This document shows, in pieces, positions 6,800-7,969 of a stretch of 7,969 nt of DNA. Source of the stretch: Methanomicrobiaceae archaeon UBA436 (lineage in GTDB: Archaea > Halobacteriota > Methanomicrobia > Methanomicrobiales > Methanoculleaceae). The notes under the pieces are model-generated. The model had not been told where the DNA came from, made no database searches, and was given only the letters and a program-made list of their open reading frames with translations. The stretch spans positions 7,772-15,740 of the forward strand of contig DAFR01000016.1 of assembly GCA_002497965.1 (NCBI GenBank), read 5' to 3'. The position numbers and the translations under genes were made by a program. Each line of letters starts with the position of its first letter. The stretch's first letter is position 1.

Positions 6800-7888
6800 T
6801 CAGGCGCAGAACTCTTCGATCGAGGCCTGGCGGGTGCGCCCGCCGCCCTCCAGGTTTGATAGCCGGATCCCGACGAGCCGGACGTCAGTGCCGTTCAGGA
6901 ACGGCTGGAGAAGTTCAGAGACCGCCCTCTGGATCACGCCCGGATCCGCGGTGAAACGCTCCAGAGTCTTTGAACGGGTATACGTCTGAAACCCTCTGTA
7001 CCTCACCTTGATCGTGACCGTACGGCACCGGAGACCCGCGGAGCGAAGCGTCCCTCCAACACTCTCCGCAAGCCCGGCCAGGGTCTCAGCGATCACCGTC
7101 GGATCGGAGGTATCCTCATCAAACGTCCTCTCCCGGGAGATGGACTTTCGCCCCTCACTGGACCGCACCTCCGCGCCGTCGATACCCCCGGCGAGGCGGC
7201 GCACCCGGATGCCCGGCCGTCCGAGGTGCGCGACTATCTCCTGGATATCCCGGTGTGCAAGATCGCCGATGGTCACGATGCCCATCCGCCGGAGTTCCTC
7301 CCCGCTCCGTCTCCCGATCCCCGGGATCTTCTCCACGGGGAGGGGGGCCAGGAACTCCGCGACCTCTTCCGGGCGGACGATCGTCAGGCCGTCTGGTTTA
7401 CGGTAACCGGAAGCTATCTTTGCCACGGTCTTTCCCGGGGCGACCCCCACCGAGCAGGTAAGCCCGGTCTCTTCGCGGATCTCCTGCTTGATTGAGGCGG
7501 CAATCGCTTCTGCCGCTGTGAAATCGCCGATATCGCTGAGATCGAGGTAGGCCTCGTCTATGCTCACCTGCTCAAACAGCCTGCTGTGCCGGGAGAGGAT
7601 CGACATGACCCTCTCTGAGACCTGGAGATAGAGCGGCCGATCCACCGGGAGGTAGATGCCGTGGGGGCAGAGGTCGTAAGCCCGGGAGATGGGCATCCCG
7701 GAATGCACCCCGTAGCGCCTGGCCTCATACGAGCACGTGCTCACGACCCCCCGGCCGGCCCCTCCCCTCGGGTCGGCGCCCACGATCACCGGCCGCCCGG
7801 AAAGCGATGGGTCGCGGAGGATCTCGATGGAGGCAAAGAAACTGTCCATGTCGGCGTGCAGCACGATCCTGTTGCCGGTGGTTGTCAT
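6800..7888 (-). CDS. dinB: DNA polymerase IV (Y-family translesion polymerase)
   Basis: The product has 362 residues, the normal length for DinB/Dpo4. It copies damaged DNA templates with low fidelity. The palm holds the metal ligands D13 (HADMDSFF, 11-18) and D111-E112 (VSIDEAYLD, 108-116). F18 is in the steric-gate position that excludes ribonucleotides. YEARRYGVHSGMP (54-66) is the finger signature. The thumb has the helix-hairpin-helix IPGIGRRSGEELRRMGI (188-204). The little-finger domain spans about 245-345. The last residues, QASIEEF (354-360), resemble a PCNA-binding motif. The ATG at 7888 overlaps the stop of a TnpB-like frame as ATGA. No TATA box is seen in the 81 bases upstream, so expression may depend on read-through from the neighbouring mobile element. 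Confidence 0.95.
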   Translation of the reverse strand: MTTTGNRIVLHADMDSFFASIEILRDPSLSGRPVIVGADPRGGAGRGVVSTCSYEARRYGVHSGMPISRAYDLCPHGIYLPVDRPLYLQVSERVMSILSRHSRLFEQVSIDEAYLDLSDIGDFTAAEAIAASIKQEIREETGLTCSVGVAPGKTVAKIASGYRKPDGLTIVRPEEVAEFLAPLPVEKIPGIGRRSGEELRRMGIVTIGDLAHRDIQEIVAHLGRPGIRVRRLAGGIDGAEVRSSEGRKSISRERTFDEDTSDPTVIAETLAGLAESVGGTLRSAGLRCRTVTIKVRYRGFQTYTRSKTLERFTADPGVIQRAVSELLQPFLNGTDVRLVGIRLSNLEGGGRTRQASIEEFCA

Positions 7889-7968
7889 CCTGCAGAGATC
7901 TCATTCATGCTAACGTGAACTACCCCGCGCCTCTCGTGCGGGGCTTCCCGGCTATCATGGCCAACACT
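7885..7968 (-). CDS. tnpB: C-terminal end of a TnpB-like protein (IS200/IS605/IS1341 type), partial
   Basis: On the minus strand a frame enters from the right edge of the window and runs 27 codons to a TGA at 7887-7885. Its product includes HDSREAPHERRGVVHV (fragment residues 4-19). E-A-P, a charged stretch, then G-V-V-H is what archaeal TnpB proteins typically end with, because the frame reads through the element's terminal hairpin. The remaining residues (about SMNEISAG) would be encoded by host DNA beyond the element. TnpB is an RNA-guided DNA nuclease carried by these elements. Only the tail is visible, so catalytic residues and intactness cannot be judged. A chance open frame across a real element end is the alternative. 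Confidence 0.55.
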   Translation of the reverse strand, partial: SVGHDSREAPHERRGVVHVSMNEISAG

Positions 7969-7969
7969 T
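7915..7969 (-). mobile_element. Right end of an IS200/IS605-family (IS1341-type) element, rest outside window
   Basis: Positions 7923-7943 form a hairpin: CCCCGCGC pairs with GTGCGGGG (one G-T wobble) around a five-base loop. On the minus strand it reads GAAGCCCC, hairpin, GGGGTAGTTCAC, the pattern that closes many archaeal IS200/IS605-type elements. Such elements lack inverted terminal repeats and are cut near subterminal hairpins, here probably just after TTCAC, that is near 7915. The element would extend to the right. In TnpB elements this end also carries the 3' part of the omega RNA. The exact boundary is inferred. Confidence 0.6.

Noticed and set aside
7923..7943. Hairpin read as a simple transcription terminator
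   Set aside because: The flanking GAAGCCCC and GGGGTAGTTCAC and the through-reading TnpB-like tail fit a mobile-element end better, and there is no T-tract.
1..7969. CRISPR array, tRNA or rRNA genes
   Set aside because: No regularly spaced direct repeats, cloverleaf-like sequence or rRNA-like stretch was seen on either strand.

Overview
This 8 kb stretch reads as chromosome of a GC-rich methanogenic archaeon, most likely a Methanomicrobiales member of the Methanoculleus type. That placement is inferred from gene content and was not searched. Supporting signs are a cobalamin-type radical SAM protein of a family known from methanogens, the osmolyte gene ablB (beta-lysine N-acetyltransferase), a geranylgeranyl-reductase-family flavoprotein, a Y-family polymerase with an archaeal-style C-terminal clamp motif, and TATA-box promoters placed so close to start codons that several transcripts should be leaderless.

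Left part (1-1310, plus strand): the 3' end of a multi-membrane-segment protein resembling the PrsW membrane protease family runs by a 4-base overlap into an ABC-2 type permease. The ATPase partner is not visible and should lie to the left. Next, with its own promoter, is a B12-binding/radical SAM enzyme (1397-2704), a candidate for the enzyme that C-methylates a glutamine of methyl-coenzyme M reductase. It converges with a second, unrelated radical SAM protein on the minus strand (2765-3850) that carries a C-terminal helix-hairpin-helix domain and belongs to a putative DNA modification/repair family.

Middle (3851-6247): an AT-rich divergent promoter region leads into ablB and an overlapping geranylgeranyl-reductase-family flavoprotein. 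ablB lacks its usual partner ablA beside it and has odd N- and C-terminal extensions. A hairpin that overlaps both stop codons separates this pair from the convergent genes to the right.

Right part (6267-7969, minus strand): a small HNH nuclease-like protein with an extra cysteine cluster, then DNA polymerase IV (dinB). At the right edge sits what looks like the end of an IS200/IS605/IS1341-type element. The last 27 codons of a TnpB-like frame read through the element's terminal hairpin, leave the element, and stop with a TGA that overlaps the dinB start codon (ATGA). The element would therefore have landed about 26 bases upstream of dinB and probably replaced its promoter. If it encodes a working TnpB and omega RNA, the guide would match the dinB leader. 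This junction is the most unusual item in the window.
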